A stretch of DNA of 64,000 nt from Pseudalkalibacillus decolorationis (lineage in GTDB: Bacteria > Bacillota > Bacilli > Bacillales > Fictibacillaceae): contig NZ_JANHJQ010000001.1 in NCBI RefSeq assembly GCF_024609785.1, positions 248,001 to 312,000 of the forward strand. The letters are read 5' to 3'. Shown here in pieces: positions 1-8,048 of this stretch (positions within the stretch are counted from its first letter, which is position 1; every line of letters starts with the position of its first letter). The position numbers and the translations under genes are program-made. A model generated the notes under the pieces. That model did no database searches, was not told the DNA's origin, and worked only from the letters and a program-made list of their open reading frames with translations.

Positions 1-26
1 GTTTCCGGTTTATGAAGAATTATCCA

Positions 27-782
27 TCATGAAAGGTATTCATCATACACCTTTTCATCCACTTCAAGGTTGTGGTAAACATCTTGTACATCATCATTTT
101 CCTCAAGTACATCGATTAGGTATAACATTTTTAATGCATCATTTTTTTGCGGTTCTGCGGTAGTCTGCGGTAGTCTTGTTATTCCAGCAGTTGAAAGGTT
201 AAAGTCTTTTTCAAGGAGTACTTTCTTCACCTCAGAAAACTGATCTGGTTCCGTGTAAATTTCAAAAGTTTCCTCATTTGATTCTAGTTCCTCTGCTCCA
301 GCTTCAATAACGTCGAGCATCAATTCTTCTTCATCTATCTCGATCGTATCCTTATCAATTACGAATAACCCTTTACGATCAAACATAAACGATACACAAC
401 CCGACTCTCCAAGATTTCCACCTTGTTTCGAAAACGCATGACGAATTTCAGCGGCTGAGCGGTTCTTATTGTCTGTAACGACCTCTACCATTACAGCAAC
501 ACCTCCTGGACCATAGCCTTCATAAGTAATTTCTTCATAACTGACTCCTTCTAAGGTTCCGGTAGCTTTCTTGATCGCACGCTCAATATTTTCATTTGGC
601 ATATTTGCCGCTTTTGCTTTATCAATCATCAGTCGGAGTGATCGATTGGTTTCAGGGTCCCCACCACCTTCTTTTGCCGCTACAAAGATTTCCTTTGCAA
701 GTCTCATAAAAATTTTGCCTCGTTTAGAATCCTGTGCATTCTTACGACGTTGTATATTTTTCCATTTAGAATGTCCAGCCAT
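27..782 (-). CDS. yebC: YebC/TACO1 family regulatory protein
   Basis: Protein of 251 residues that begins with the family hallmark [14 protein letters not shown]. The frame stays open 15 codons further upstream, but the ATG at 782 is chosen because it gives the conserved N-terminus and has a GGAGGGG ribosome site about 10 nt upstream. The family was long annotated as DNA-binding regulators; more recent work links members to translation of difficult peptides. The protein is cytoplasmic, with a helical N-terminal domain followed by two alpha/beta domains. The position next to coxA and safA matches the yrbC locus of Bacillus subtilis. Family assignment is secure; the exact job is not visible from sequence. 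Confidence 0.95.
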   Translation of the reverse strand: MAGHSKWKNIQRRKNAQDSKRGKIFMRLAKEIFVAAKEGGGDPETNRSLRLMIDKAKAANMPNENIERAIKKATGTLEGVSYEEITYEGYGPGGVAVMVEVVTDNKNRSAAEIRHAFSKQGGNLGESGCVSFMFDRKGLFVIDKDTIEIDEEELMLDVIEAGAEELESNEETFEIYTEPDQFSEVKKVLLEKDFNLSTAGITRLPQTTAEPQKNDALKMLYLIDVLEENDDVQDVYHNLEVDEKVYDEYLS

Positions 783-867
783 ATCTGCTGCTCCCCTCCA
801 TTCCCATTTTCCTTCAATATAGCACAAAATCTTATAAACAATAAAAATTATATATTTTATTGATGAA

Positions 868-960
868 TAAAGAAAACTCGGTGATTGCCGAGCCTTTAGG
901 CGAAGTCAGAGCCGTAGTTGAACTTATACTATAGAAAGTATTTTTATACTTTCTTAACAT
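868..960 (+). repeat. Intergenic repeat, short subtype, copy A
   Basis: About 92 bp running from AAGAAAACTCGGTGATTGCC to TATACTTTCTTAACATG. It is about 95% identical to copy B at 6773-6867 (two substitutions and a 2-bp length difference). It contains a small inverted repeat, GAAAGTATTTTTATACTTTC. It lies between the start of yebC and the long hairpin downstream of the coxA-like gene. No reading frame fits it. Confidence 0.85.
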
Positions 961-990
961 GCAAAGGACAAAACCCTTACACAAACAAGA

Positions 991-1056
991 GACGGGTTCC
1001 TCATTACAACAGACTTTTATTGAAAAGTGTTGTAAGCCTAAAGAGGACTACCCGCC
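991..1056 (-). terminator. Long hairpin downstream of the coxA-like gene
   Basis: Nested inverted repeat. The outer arms are 991-1002 and 1043-1056 (GGCGGGT/ACCCGTC type, with a small bulge), and the inner arms are 1004-1018 and 1023-1035 (TTACAACA/TGTTGTAA type). On the minus strand it starts 26 nt after the coxA-like stop codon and is followed by a loose T-rich stretch, so a terminator is the most likely role. The T-run is weak, and a stable 3' RNA end is an alternative. Confidence 0.55.
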
Positions 1057-1081
1057 TTTAATAGTATTAAATTAATTTATT

Positions 1082-1699
1082 CTAACGATTGTTCTCGAAA
1101 GGACGTTGAACGGCATCTCCGAGGTCATTCATAATCCCAGTAACATCTGATTCGACCTCGTTAAACCCGTCTCCGTTACGTAAATTGTTATCAACGTCAC
1201 GTATACGAGTGAACATGTTTTCATCAGTTGAAACTTGAACATTTTTCTTAGTTGATTTTTGAACTTCATTTTGAACTTTTTCTTTAACGTCCTGGTCATT
1301 TCGATCATTAGTATCGACACCTACAAGGACATTCTCTTCACTTATTACAACACGAGCATCATCTACATTTTCCATTTTCTTTACTTTATTTGCAATCTTT
1401 TGTGCAAGCTCACCTTCGTAACCATCTGCATAGTTGATGTTATTGTTGTCTTGATTGTTTTGAGTCCTATTGTTTTGATCGTTTTCCCCTATTTCATTCC
1501 GATCTCCATCCTGATCAGCTATTTGGGTGATAGGACCTTCCCCTCGATCGCCTTGATTTGTGCCCTCATTCGTATAATAACCGATAGGACGAGTATCATT
1601 ATCATACCGAGTATCTAATGCCTCATTATCATCGGCATTACAGGCTGTAAGTGCCCCCGTTAAGAAAACTGCTGAAGCAATAACCATAATTTTTTTCAT
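1082..1699 (-). CDS. coxA: YhcN/YlaJ family spore lipoprotein, CoxA-like
   Basis: Protein of 205 residues with a lipoprotein signal peptide (basic MKK, hydrophobic core, lipobox LTAC at about residue 20). The middle is low-complexity and rich in Asn, Asp and Gln (about residues 25-95). The C-terminal half resembles the YhcN/YlaJ domain (EGELAQKIANKVKKM... DDARVVISEENVLVGV). The start has a strong AAAGGAGG site. In B. subtilis the same position next to safA holds coxA (yrbB), a spore cortex-associated protein of this family. The symbol therefore rests on family plus synteny. Function in germination or cortex is inferred from that family. Confidence 0.8.
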   Translation of the reverse strand: MKKIMVIASAVFLTGALTACNADDNEALDTRYDNDTRPIGYYTNEGTNQGDRGEGPITQIADQDGDRNEIGENDQNNRTQNNQDNNNINYADGYEGELAQKIANKVKKMENVDDARVVISEENVLVGVDTNDRNDQDVKEKVQNEVQKSTKKNVQVSTDENMFTRIRDVDNNLRNGDGFNEVESDVTGIMNDLGDAVQRPFENNR

Positions 1700-1776
1700 T
1701 TAAAAACCTCCTTTCACCCTTTATGATGGCAATTGGAGGTATAAATTAATCGGGTTTTAAGTGGGAATAATATCCT

Positions 1777-3561
1777 TTACTCCTCTTTTGAAGGCTGTTT
1801 CTTTGCCTTACGCGGCTGCATCTCAATATCAATATCCCAATACGGGTCTCTTCCAGTCGTCTGACCCATCATTGGATTTTGACCCATTCCACCTGGCATT
1901 TGACCTTGACCCATCATCGGGAACTGGCCCATTCCTTCTTGTTGTTGGCCTTGACCCATCATTGGATTTTGACCCATTCCACCTGGCATTTGACCTTGTT
2001 GTTGGCCTTGGCCCATCATCGGGAACTGACCCATTCCTTCTTGCATTTGGCCTTGGCCCATCATCGGGAACTGACCCATTCCTTCTTGCATTTGGCCTTG
2101 ACCCATCATCGGGAATTGACCCATTCCTTCTTGTTGTTGGCCTTGACCCATCATCGGGAACTGACCCATTCCTTCTTGCATTTGGCCTTGGCCCATCATC
2201 GGGAACTGACCCATTCCTTCTTGCATTTGGCCTTGACCCATCATTGGGAATTGACCCATTCCTTCTTGCATTTGGCCTTGACCCATCATCGGGAATTGAC
2301 CCATTCCTTCTTGCATTTGGCCTTGACCCATCATCGGGAATTGACCCATTCCTTCTTGTTGTTGGCCTTGACCCATCATCGGGAACTGACCCATTCCTTC
2401 TTGCATTTGGCCTTGACCCATCATCGGGAATTGACCCATTCCTTCTTGCATTTGGCCTTGACCCATCATCGGGAATTGACCCATTCCTTCTTGCATTTGG
2501 CCTTGACCCATCATCGGGAATTGACCCATTCCTTCTTGTTGTTGGCCTTGACCCATCATCGAGAAATGACCCATTCCTTCCTGTGGTTGGCCCTGGCCCA
2601 TCATGGGATATTGACCCATCCCACCTGGCATTTGGCCTTGCCCCATCGTGGGATACTGACCCATCCCACCTTGGCCTGGATACATGCCACCTTGCATCTG
2701 ACCATAGTCTTCAGCATCATAGCCGTTTTCATACATCATGTAATCGTCGGACTCGTATTCATCATCATAACCCATTTGACCGTACCCTTGATTAGTAGGC
2801 ATCATTCCGCCCATTCCACCCATATATCCACTGCCCTGCATTTGGCCATATGGGGACGTTCCCATTGAATATGGAGATCCTGGCATTTCCATCGAGTGAC
2901 CGTACATCTGTGCTGGTGCATACATCATCGGACTAGGGCCACAATGATATGGGTCCATCATCGGATGATGTCCACCCCACGGGCCACAGTAAGGTTCAGG
3001 CTCACAACAGTAATCAGGCGGACATTCATAGTGCTCCGGATACGGAACACATTCTTGCATCGGTTGTTGTACAACAGGTTTCTGCTGTGGAATTGGCTTC
3101 TGTTTAGGTATTGGCTTCTGTTTAGGTATCGGCTTAGGTATTTCATACGTTTTCGTTGTTTCTTGTTGTGATATACCGAGCGTAATATTAAACTCTTCTT
3201 CTTCCATTGGTGTATAAGGCTGTTTTGGAATTGGTTTTGGCTTTGGTTTGGGCATTTCTTTTACGATTGGCTTTTCTTTAATAATTGGTTGCTCTTTCAT
3301 AATTGGTTGTTCTTTTTTAGGTGGTTTTGGCATTTCTTTAATCGGCTTCTCTTTTTTCGGCATGTAAGGTTTTTTCGGCATTTCTTTAGGATTTCCCTTT
3401 CCCGGTGCACTGTTTGTTGGTACTTTTACCTTTGCCCCTGGGTAAATCGTATCTGGCATCTTTATTTGTGGATTCGCTTTTATTAATTTTTGAAAATCAA
3501 CACCATACTTTTTGGCGATTTTCCAAAGAGTATCTCCTTTTTTAACAATATGAATTTTCAA
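1777..3561 (-). CDS. safA: SafA-like spore coat morphogenetic protein with LysM and Met/Gln/Gly repeats
   Basis: Protein of 594 residues. Residues 2-48 form one LysM domain (HIVKKGDTLWKIAKKYGV ... YPGAKVKVP), which in SafA binds spore peptidoglycan. It is followed by a Lys/Pro-rich linker (about 50-165), a Cys-rich patch (about 170-195) and a Met/Gly/Tyr-rich region. Residues 300-567 hold about 18 tandem 15-residue units of the type MGQFPMMGQGQMQEG, and the tail is basic. The start codon is TTG, placed 9 nt after AAGGAGG. SafA organises the inner coat around the forespore. The LysM plus the position beside coxA and yebC support the call. The long repeat tract is longer than expected from B. 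subtilis SafA. Confidence 0.85.
   Translation of the reverse strand: MKIHIVKKGDTLWKIAKKYGVDFQKLIKANPQIKMPDTIYPGAKVKVPTNSAPGKGNPKEMPKKPYMPKKEKPIKEMPKPPKKEQPIMKEQPIIKEKPIVKEMPKPKPKPIPKQPYTPMEEEEFNITLGISQQETTKTYEIPKPIPKQKPIPKQKPIPQQKPVVQQPMQECVPYPEHYECPPDYCCEPEPYCGPWGGHHPMMDPYHCGPSPMMYAPAQMYGHSMEMPGSPYSMGTSPYGQMQGSGYMGGMGGMMPTNQGYGQMGYDDEYESDDYMMYENGYDAEDYGQMQGGMYPGQGGMGQYPTMGQGQMPGGMGQYPMMGQGQPQEGMGHFSMMGQGQQQEGMGQFPMMGQGQMQEGMGQFPMMGQGQMQEGMGQFPMMGQGQMQEGMGQFPMMGQGQQQEGMGQFPMMGQGQMQEGMGQFPMMGQGQMQEGMGQFPMMGQGQMQEGMGQFPMMGQGQMQEGMGQFPMMGQGQQQEGMGQFPMMGQGQMQEGMGQFPMMGQGQMQEGMGQFPMMGQGQQQGQMPGGMGQNPMMGQGQQQEGMGQFPMMGQGQMPGGMGQNPMMGQTTGRDPYWDIDIEMQPRKAKKQPSKEE
1861..2664 (-). repeat. 45-bp coding minisatellite in safA
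   Basis: About 18 consecutive copies of a 45-bp unit encode MGQFPMMGQGQ(M/Q)QEG. Units ending in QQQEG recur every four to five units among units ending in MQEG, which suggests past expansion of multi-unit blocks. One unit (the fifteenth) has four extra residues. Because 45 is divisible by three, all six frames stay open, producing long meaningless antisense frames. Confidence 0.95.
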
Positions 3562-3767
3562 GTTCGATCTCCTCCTTGCCTAGGTCAATAAACAGTATAT
3601 GAAAAATTGGGCATCTTGCTACAAAATATAAGTTTTCAAAAATTCACCGTCTATCATTCAGTGACTTTATTGAATGTCCTTTCATTGTCCATCACAACAC
3701 TTTATGAGATTTAAACAAGTCCTATTCATTAAGAAGTGCATCCTTTCAGAAAAAAATTACGGTATTG

Positions 3768-3776
3768 TGGTATGCT
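3768..3776 (+). promoter_or_regulatory. Candidate extended -10 promoter of niaR
   Basis: TGGTATGCT (TG-n-TATGCT) lies about 40 bp before the niaR ATG. No good -35 hexamer is found at 17 bp, which is acceptable for an extended -10 site. This is inference from pattern only. Confidence 0.4.
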
Positions 3777-3814
3777 ATAGGAACTATTTATTGCATTGGA
3801 GGAGTTGATCCGTA

Positions 3815-4354
3815 ATGAAAGAGAAGATACTCGGAGAAGATAGAAGGTCGCTTTTGCTTAATTGGTTAAAAGAAAGCAAAGAACCGCTTACAGGAAGTCG
3901 GTTAGCAAAAAAGACGAATGTTAGCCGTCAGGTCATCGTTCAAGATATTTCACTTCTTAAAGCTCGGAATGAACCAATCATAGCAACCGCACAAGGTTAT
4001 GTATATTTTCAAGCAAATAAAAATGCCCAGAGATGTAGCCGAGTCATTGCGTGTCAACATTTGGGGAGTGAGACTGAGGATGAGTTGAATACCATTGTGA
4101 ATTTCGGAGTATCAATTAAAGATGTAACAATTGAGCATCCTCTATACGGTGATTTAACCGGTTCACTCATGATAAATAATCGCCATGATGTAGCCCAATT
4201 CATTAAGAATATTCAAGAAAAGAGTGCGTCTTATTTATTAGAACTGACAGAAGGTGTTCATTTACATACGTTAGAAGCAGAGACTGATCAACAATTAGAA
4301 CAAACATGTCAGGCACTTTTCGAAAAGGGATACCTTTTATCGTCTGAACGATAA
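3815..4354 (+). CDS. niaR: NiaR-type transcription repressor (HTH plus 3H domain)
   Basis: Protein of 179 residues, the usual length for NiaR/YrxA. Residues about 8-60 form a winged helix (SRLAKKTNVSRQVIVQDISL). The C-terminal 3H domain shows the conserved histidines in EHPLYGDLTG, NNRHDVAQFI and GVHLHTLEA, which bind metal in this family. NiaR represses NAD synthesis and niacin uptake genes when nicotinic acid is present. The start has GGAGGAG 10 nt upstream. In B. subtilis the gene sits next to nadABC and nifS, and none of these is present here, so its targets must lie elsewhere. It is one of the few plus-strand genes in the window. Confidence 0.9.
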   Translation: MKEKILGEDRRSLLLNWLKESKEPLTGSRLAKKTNVSRQVIVQDISLLKARNEPIIATAQGYVYFQANKNAQRCSRVIACQHLGSETEDELNTIVNFGVSIKDVTIEHPLYGDLTGSLMINNRHDVAQFIKNIQEKSASYLLELTEGVHLHTLEAETDQQLEQTCQALFEKGYLLSSER

Positions 4355-4363
4355 TTCACCAAT

Positions 4364-4401
4364 CTGAGGGGAGTGTCTTTAAACAGCCAATTCCCCCTCA
4401 G
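4364..4401 (+). terminator. Hairpin between convergent niaR and pheB
   Basis: CTGAGGGG and CCCCTCAG arms (4364-4371 and 4394-4401) separate the converging ends of niaR and pheB. There is no good T-run on either side, so termination efficiency is uncertain. It may serve both directions. Confidence 0.45.
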
Positions 4402-4402
4402 T

Positions 4403-4855
4403 TCACGCACCAGACCCGATTATGTTAACTTGGCGCACATAATCCAGTTTATTTAAAGCCTTGATTATCCCATCGATTTCCCTGTTAGCAGATGCTGTTT
4501 CAATTGACATAGTAACGTTCGCCTTACCTTGTAGAGGAATCGTTTGATGAATGGTTAAAATGTTGCAACCTACCTCTGCTAGTAAGGTCAATAGCTCTGA
4601 GAGTGCGCCTGATCGATCATCGAGATGTATTGATATCGAAATGATTTTCTCCTTTACCATGGTTTGAAAAGGATAGATTCCATCACGATATTTATAAAAA
4701 GCACTTCGGCTCAGGTCAACAGAATGGACTGCTTCATTAACGGTTTTTGCTGTTCCCGATTCAAGAAGCCTTTTAGCTTCCAGTGTTTTTGTCATTGCTT
4801 CTGAAAGAACATCTTCTCTCACCAGATAAAACCTATTTTCTGCTCCTCGATACAT
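4403..4855 (-). CDS. pheB: ACT domain protein PheB (UPF0735 family)
   Basis: Protein of 150 residues closely resembling B. subtilis Phe[10 protein letters not shown] near the N-terminus, a helix-turn-helix-like segment [14 protein letters not shown], then a C-terminal ACT domain from about residue 72 ([20 protein letters not shown]) ending GSGA. ACT domains usually bind amino acids. The start has a GGAGGAGG site. In B. subtilis pheB is followed by pheA (prephenate dehydratase); here pheA is absent and the gene ends at the hairpin before niaR. It is 43 bp downstream of obg and probably co-transcribed with it. Confidence 0.92.
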   Translation of the reverse strand: MYRGAENRFYLVREDVLSEAMTKTLEAKRLLESGTAKTVNEAVHSVDLSRSAFYKYRDGIYPFQTMVKEKIISISIHLDDRSGALSELLTLLAEVGCNILTIHQTIPLQGKANVTMSIETASANREIDGIIKALNKLDYVRQVNIIGSGA

Positions 4856-4898
4856 CGCAGCCTCCTCCTAAGAAGGATTAACCCATAATGAGTCAATC

Positions 4899-6185
4899 CT
4901 ATTCAATAAATTCAAATTCATACTCAAGTATACGTACAATATCGCCATCTTCGGCACCCCGTTCACGCAGAGCATTATCAATGCCCATTGTTCTCATCTG
5001 TCTAGAGAACCTACGGACGGATTCATCCCTTGAGAAGTCTGTCATTTTAAAGAGACGCTCAATTTTCGCACCCGTTACAACATATGTGCCATCATCTTCA
5101 CGAGTAACGACAAAAGTTTCCTCTTCTGTCTGATGTTTATACAAAATCCGTTTTTCTTCCTCTTCTTCTGGTTCATTCAATGGAAATTCCGGTGTTGATT
5201 CAATTTTATCCGCAATTGTATAAAGCAAGTCACGAACCCCTTCCTTCGTAATCGCAGATATCGGAAAAATCAAATAGTCTCCATTTATTTTCTCTTTAAA
5301 GCGCTCTAACTGGTCAGCAGCTTCTGGAATATCCATTTTATTAGCAACAATGAGCTGTGGACGTTCCGTTAAACGCAAGTTATATTGTCTGAGTTCCTCG
5401 TTGATCTTTAGAAAATCATCATAGGGTTCTCGACCTTCCATTCCAGACATATCAATTACATGTACAATAACCCTTGTCCGCTCAATATGTCGAAGAAACT
5501 GGTGACCTAGACCAATACCTTCATGAGCACCTTCAATTAGTCCAGGTAGGTCCGCCATTACAAAGCTCCGATTGTCTTCCGTTTCAACTACACCCAGATT
5601 AGGACTTAGTGTTGTAAAATGATATTCTGCAATTTTAGGTCTAGCAGCCGATACAACAGAAAGAAGGGTTGATTTACCAACACTTGGGAATCCAACAAGA
5701 CCAACATCTGCTAACACCTTCAATTCAAGTGTTATTTCTCTCTCTTCTCCAGGTTCGCCATTTTCCGCGAGCTCTGGTGCCGGATTCGATGGTGAAGCAA
5801 ATCGGGTATTCCCTCTACCTCCACGACCGCCTTTTGCAATAACGGCCTGTTGGCGATGCTCTACAAGATCTGCAATTTGCTCACCCGTATTCGCGTCCGT
5901 TATAACTGTTCCGGGTGGAACTTTCACAACGAGATTTTCCGCATTACGACCATGCATATTTTTGGACATACCATTTTCACCGCGTTTTGCTTTAAAATGT
6001 CGGTTGTAACGGAAATCCATTAACGTTCTTAATCCTTCTTCTACTTCGAAGATTACGTTTCCTCCCTTGCCACCGTCTCCTCCTGCTGGTCCGCCATCGG
6101 GTACGTATTTCTCTCTTCGAAAGGCAACCATTCCATTGCCGCCATCACCTGATTTAATAAAAACTTGCACCTGATCTACAAACAT
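4899..6185 (-). CDS. obg: GTPase Obg
   Basis: Protein of 428 residues with the Obg architecture: Gly-rich Obg fold (1 to about 158, [12 protein letters not shown]), G domain with Walker [10 protein letters not shown] near residue 165, DLPGLIEGA switch II and NKMD specificity motif, and a C-terminal OCT domain (about 345-428). Obg is an essential ribosome-associated GTPase involved in 50S assembly and stress control and, in Bacillus, in entry into sporulation. It lies 18 bp downstream of spo0B, matching the classical spo0B-obg operon. The ribosome site is AGAGGTG. Confidence 0.98.
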   Translation of the reverse strand: MFVDQVQVFIKSGDGGNGMVAFRREKYVPDGGPAGGDGGKGGNVIFEVEEGLRTLMDFRYNRHFKAKRGENGMSKNMHGRNAENLVVKVPPGTVITDANTGEQIADLVEHRQQAVIAKGGRGGRGNTRFASPSNPAPELAENGEPGEEREITLELKVLADVGLVGFPSVGKSTLLSVVSAARPKIAEYHFTTLSPNLGVVETEDNRSFVMADLPGLIEGAHEGIGLGHQFLRHIERTRVIVHVIDMSGMEGREPYDDFLKINEELRQYNLRLTERPQLIVANKMDIPEAADQLERFKEKINGDYLIFPISAITKEGVRDLLYTIADKIESTPEFPLNEPEEEEEKRILYKHQTEEETFVVTREDDGTYVVTGAKIERLFKMTDFSRDESVRRFSRQMRTMGIDNALRERGAEDGDIVRILEYEFEFIE

Positions 6186-6203
6186 GGTGTTTCACCTCTT
6201 CCT

Positions 6204-6743
6204 TCACCCTAAACAAAGGATGTATAAAAGTTCCTCTTCCTTATAGTAGCTTTCTATGATTGAAATGGAATTATGTACAGGGATAAGCGACTTGTCCCAG
6301 CCATCGATCGAACTCACACCGCCCAGTTTCCCTGCAAAATCAAAACTGACTCTAACTTGACTGTTTAAAAGCTGTATCGTTACCATTAAATGTGGTTCGC
6401 CATCTAAGACAATACACTTCTCCAGCTGTATTAAAAAATGAGAGGTCCATTCGTAAAGAGGCCGATCGTAATTCGACAAATCCCGCTCTTCACCGATCAC
6501 TTCATAATCAATACGATACGTATTTTGTTGCCAATTATATGTCATGAATAACTCCGCCATCAGCGGCATCCTCAAGTTAGAAATTTTCGCTTCATTTTTT
6601 GCATGCTGGACAACCTCATCAATAATTTCCTTTGCCCGATCCGTTTTGTCTAATGATAAATTCCCTTTGATAAGTTGTAGCTGATTTAACCAATCGTGTC
6701 GAGCATGTCGCAGGAGATCAATCGTATTCCATTTATATTTCAT
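6204..6743 (-). CDS. spo0B: Sporulation initiation phosphotransferase Spo0B
   Basis: Protein of 179 residues. The N-terminal helical hairpin holds the phosphoacceptor motif RHDWLNQLQLIKGNL with the active histidine at position 16. The C-terminal part resembles a degenerate histidine-kinase ATPase domain. Spo0B passes phosphate from Spo0F to Spo0A in the sporulation phosphorelay. It is upstream of obg as in other Bacillus species. It is separated from rpmA by repeat B and a terminator, so unlike the compact B. subtilis arrangement it probably has its own promoter. The site GGGAGTG precedes the ATG. Confidence 0.93.
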   Translation of the reverse strand: MKYKWNTIDLLRHARHDWLNQLQLIKGNLSLDKTDRAKEIIDEVVQHAKNEAKISNLRMPLMAELFMTYNWQQNTYRIDYEVIGEERDLSNYDRPLYEWTSHFLIQLEKCIVLDGEPHLMVTIQLLNSQVRVSFDFAGKLGGVSSIDGWDKSLIPVHNSISIIESYYKEEELLYILCLG

Positions 6744-6772
6744 ATTAGCACTCCCAAAATCATCAAATTAAA

Positions 6773-6867
6773 ACGTAAAGAAAACTCGGCGATTGCCGAG
6801 CCTTTAGGCGAAGTCAGAGCCGTAGTTGAACTTATACTATAGAAAGTATTTATACTTTCTTAACGTG
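6773..6867 (+). repeat. Intergenic repeat, short subtype, copy B
   Basis: Same orientation and near-identical sequence to copy A. Its right end, TATACTTTCTTAACGTGTAA, runs straight into the A-run that is the T-tract of the rpmA terminator on the minus strand. AACGTAAAG on the left and AACGTGTAAA on the right resemble short direct repeats at the borders. Confidence 0.85.
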
Positions 6868-6916
6868 TAAAAAAAGACTGACTCAAGTCAAAGTGTCAAA
6901 CACTTGTGAGTCAGCC
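6868..6916 (-). terminator. Rho-independent terminator of the rplU-prp-rpmA operon
   Basis: Minus-strand hairpin with CTGACTCA.AAGTG-type arms (6902-6914 and 6878-6888) followed by seven or more T. It starts about 10 nt after the rpmA stop codon. Confidence 0.9.
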
Positions 6917-6925
6917 CCTTTTAAC

Positions 6926-7216
6926 TTACGCTTCTTTAGCTACTGGGTAAACACTAACTTGCTTACGGTTGCGACCTAAACGTTCGAAACGAACAACGCC
7001 ATCAACCTTAGCAAATAATGTGTCATCTCCACCGCGGCCAACGTTAGTACCAGGGTAGATTTTTGTTCCGCGTTGACGGAAAAGAATCGAACCACCTGAT
7101 ACCATTTGACCATCAGCACGCTTGGCTCCAAGACGCTTGGAAATGGAGTCACGACCGTTCTTTGTACTACCAACACCTTTTTTAGATGCGAAGTACTGCA
7201 GGTTTAACTTAAGCAT
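6926..7216 (-). CDS. rpmA: 50S ribosomal protein L27
   Basis: Protein of 96 residues. The start is the ATG at 7216, 8 nt after GGAGG; an upstream in-frame GTG overlaps the ribosome site and is rejected. It begins [18 protein letters not shown], the Firmicutes-type extension that Prp removes after the Phe to expose the mature N-terminus. The core has KRADGQMV and [20 protein letters not shown]. The usual cleavage motif reads LNLQFF; here it is LNLQYF. Third gene of the rplU-prp-rpmA operon. Confidence 0.98.
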   Translation of the reverse strand: MLKLNLQYFASKKGVGSTKNGRDSISKRLGAKRADGQMVSGGSILFRQRGTKIYPGTNVGRGGDDTLFAKVDGVVRFERLGRNRKQVSVYPVAKEA

Positions 7217-7229
7217 GCGATGCACCTCC

Positions 7230-7559
7230 TTAAACCGTATTCATTCGAATGTATTCATGATATTCACGTTCTATTGTTTGTAATGATACAATCATTCCCT
7301 CAAGCAAAAGCTGTATCTTCTCGTCGGTCTTTTCTTTTTCTGCAGAAGGGGTTATAAACTTTAAAAATCCACCGTTCTCTCGAAGCTCAACATCTGGTTC
7401 AACATTACATAAGGCTTCAATCGCATTTACAGTTCCAAAAGATACTGCAGTAACTGCGGCACAAACCAAATCATGCCCATAAGGTCCGGATTCAGCGTGT
7501 CCAGTAAGTGTGAACGACATCACCTTTTGTTGCTTGCGCTTAATGTTAACCGTAATCAT
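7230..7559 (-). CDS. prp: Ribosomal-processing cysteine protease Prp
   Basis: Protein of 109 residues (YsxB family). It shows the catalytic pair in [17 protein letters not shown]: His21 and Cys33. Prp cleaves the N-terminal extension of L27, encoded by the next gene. It starts 2 nt after the rplU stop codon and its ribosome site lies inside the end of rplU, so translational coupling is likely. Placement between L21 and L27 genes is the normal Firmicutes order. Confidence 0.96.
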   Translation of the reverse strand: MITVNIKRKQQKVMSFTLTGHAESGPYGHDLVCAAVTAVSFGTVNAIEALCNVEPDVELRENGGFLKFITPSAEKEKTDEKIQLLLEGMIVSLQTIEREYHEYIRMNTV

Positions 7560-7561
7560 AA

Positions 7562-7870
7562 TTATCCGTTGATCTTATCGATAACAACTTGAGTATATGG
7601 TTGACGGTGTCCTTGCTTACGGCGATAGTTTTTCTTTGGCTTAAATTTATAAACAACGATCTTCTTACTTCGGCCATTCTGTTCAACTTTAGCCGTTACA
7701 GTAGCGCCGTCAACAATCGGGCTTCCTACCTTAACATTGTCTCCGCCTACCATCAATACTCGGTCGAATGTGACAGTTTCACCTGCTTCAGCATTGACTT
7801 TTTCAATGTAAAGCTTTTGTCCTTCTTCAACGCGATATTGCTTTCCACCAGCTTCAATAATTGCGTACAT
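7562..7870 (-). CDS. rplU: 50S ribosomal protein L21
   Basis: Protein of 102 residues starting [17 protein letters not shown] and containing [11 protein letters not shown] near the end, both L21 signatures. The frame continues 51 codons upstream into the leader, but the ATG at 7870 has GGAGGTG at good spacing and gives the standard length. First gene of the operon. The preceding leader can probably sequester this ribosome site. Confidence 0.98.
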   Translation of the reverse strand: MYAIIEAGGKQYRVEEGQKLYIEKVNAEAGETVTFDRVLMVGGDNVKVGSPIVDGATVTAKVEQNGRSKKIVVYKFKPKKNYRRKQGHRQPYTQVVIDKING

Positions 7871-8012
7871 CTTGTGCACCTCCTGTTTACTCAGACTCGC
7901 CATTACAGGTGTGGGCTTAGAAAGATTTAAACTCACTCTTCTCTGCCCTTTCTTATCAAAAATTTCCTGACCTGATCTGTGCGGTTGGAGCGTGAAGGCT
8001 CCAAAAACTAAC
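7871..8012 (-). promoter_or_regulatory. L21-type ribosomal protein leader
   Basis: The roughly 140-nt 5' untranslated region of rplU is highly structured. It has a first hairpin GGAGC-CTTCAC-GCTCC. A larger domain follows, in which AGAAAGGGC near the 5' side can pair with CTTTCTAAGCCC. Finally CACCTGT can pair with ACAGGAGGTG, covering the ribosome site. Firmicutes rplU operons are known to carry an L21 leader (Rfam L21_leader) for autogenous control. Assignment rests on position and these pairings, not on a model search. Confidence 0.7.
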
Positions 8013-8018
8013 GAAAGA

Positions 8019-8048
8019 ATCATACCATATTTAATTCAGTATTGTCAA
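8019..8048 (-). promoter_or_regulatory. Sigma-A promoter of the rplU operon
   Basis: On the minus strand TTGACA (8043-8048), an 18-bp spacer, then TGGTATGAT, a TATGAT -10 (8019-8024) with an extended TG. The -35 overlaps the last codons of the RNase E/G gene. Confidence 0.85.

Noticed and set aside
1761-2868. Two long plus-strand reading frames rich in repeated His/Leu/Thr or Asp/Pro/Ser/Phe
   Set aside because: They are shadows of the 45-bp safA repeat; a repeat unit divisible by three keeps all frames open. No ribosome site or other gene sign.
3562-3814. Sigma-E promoter for safA at the CATATACT motif near 3595-3602
   Set aside because: The -10 fits 7 of 8 positions, but no acceptable -35 was found at the right distance, so it is not listed as a feature.
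4888-5133. Plus-strand Ser-rich frame at the end of obg
   Set aside because: Antisense of the obg C-terminal domain; no supporting signals.
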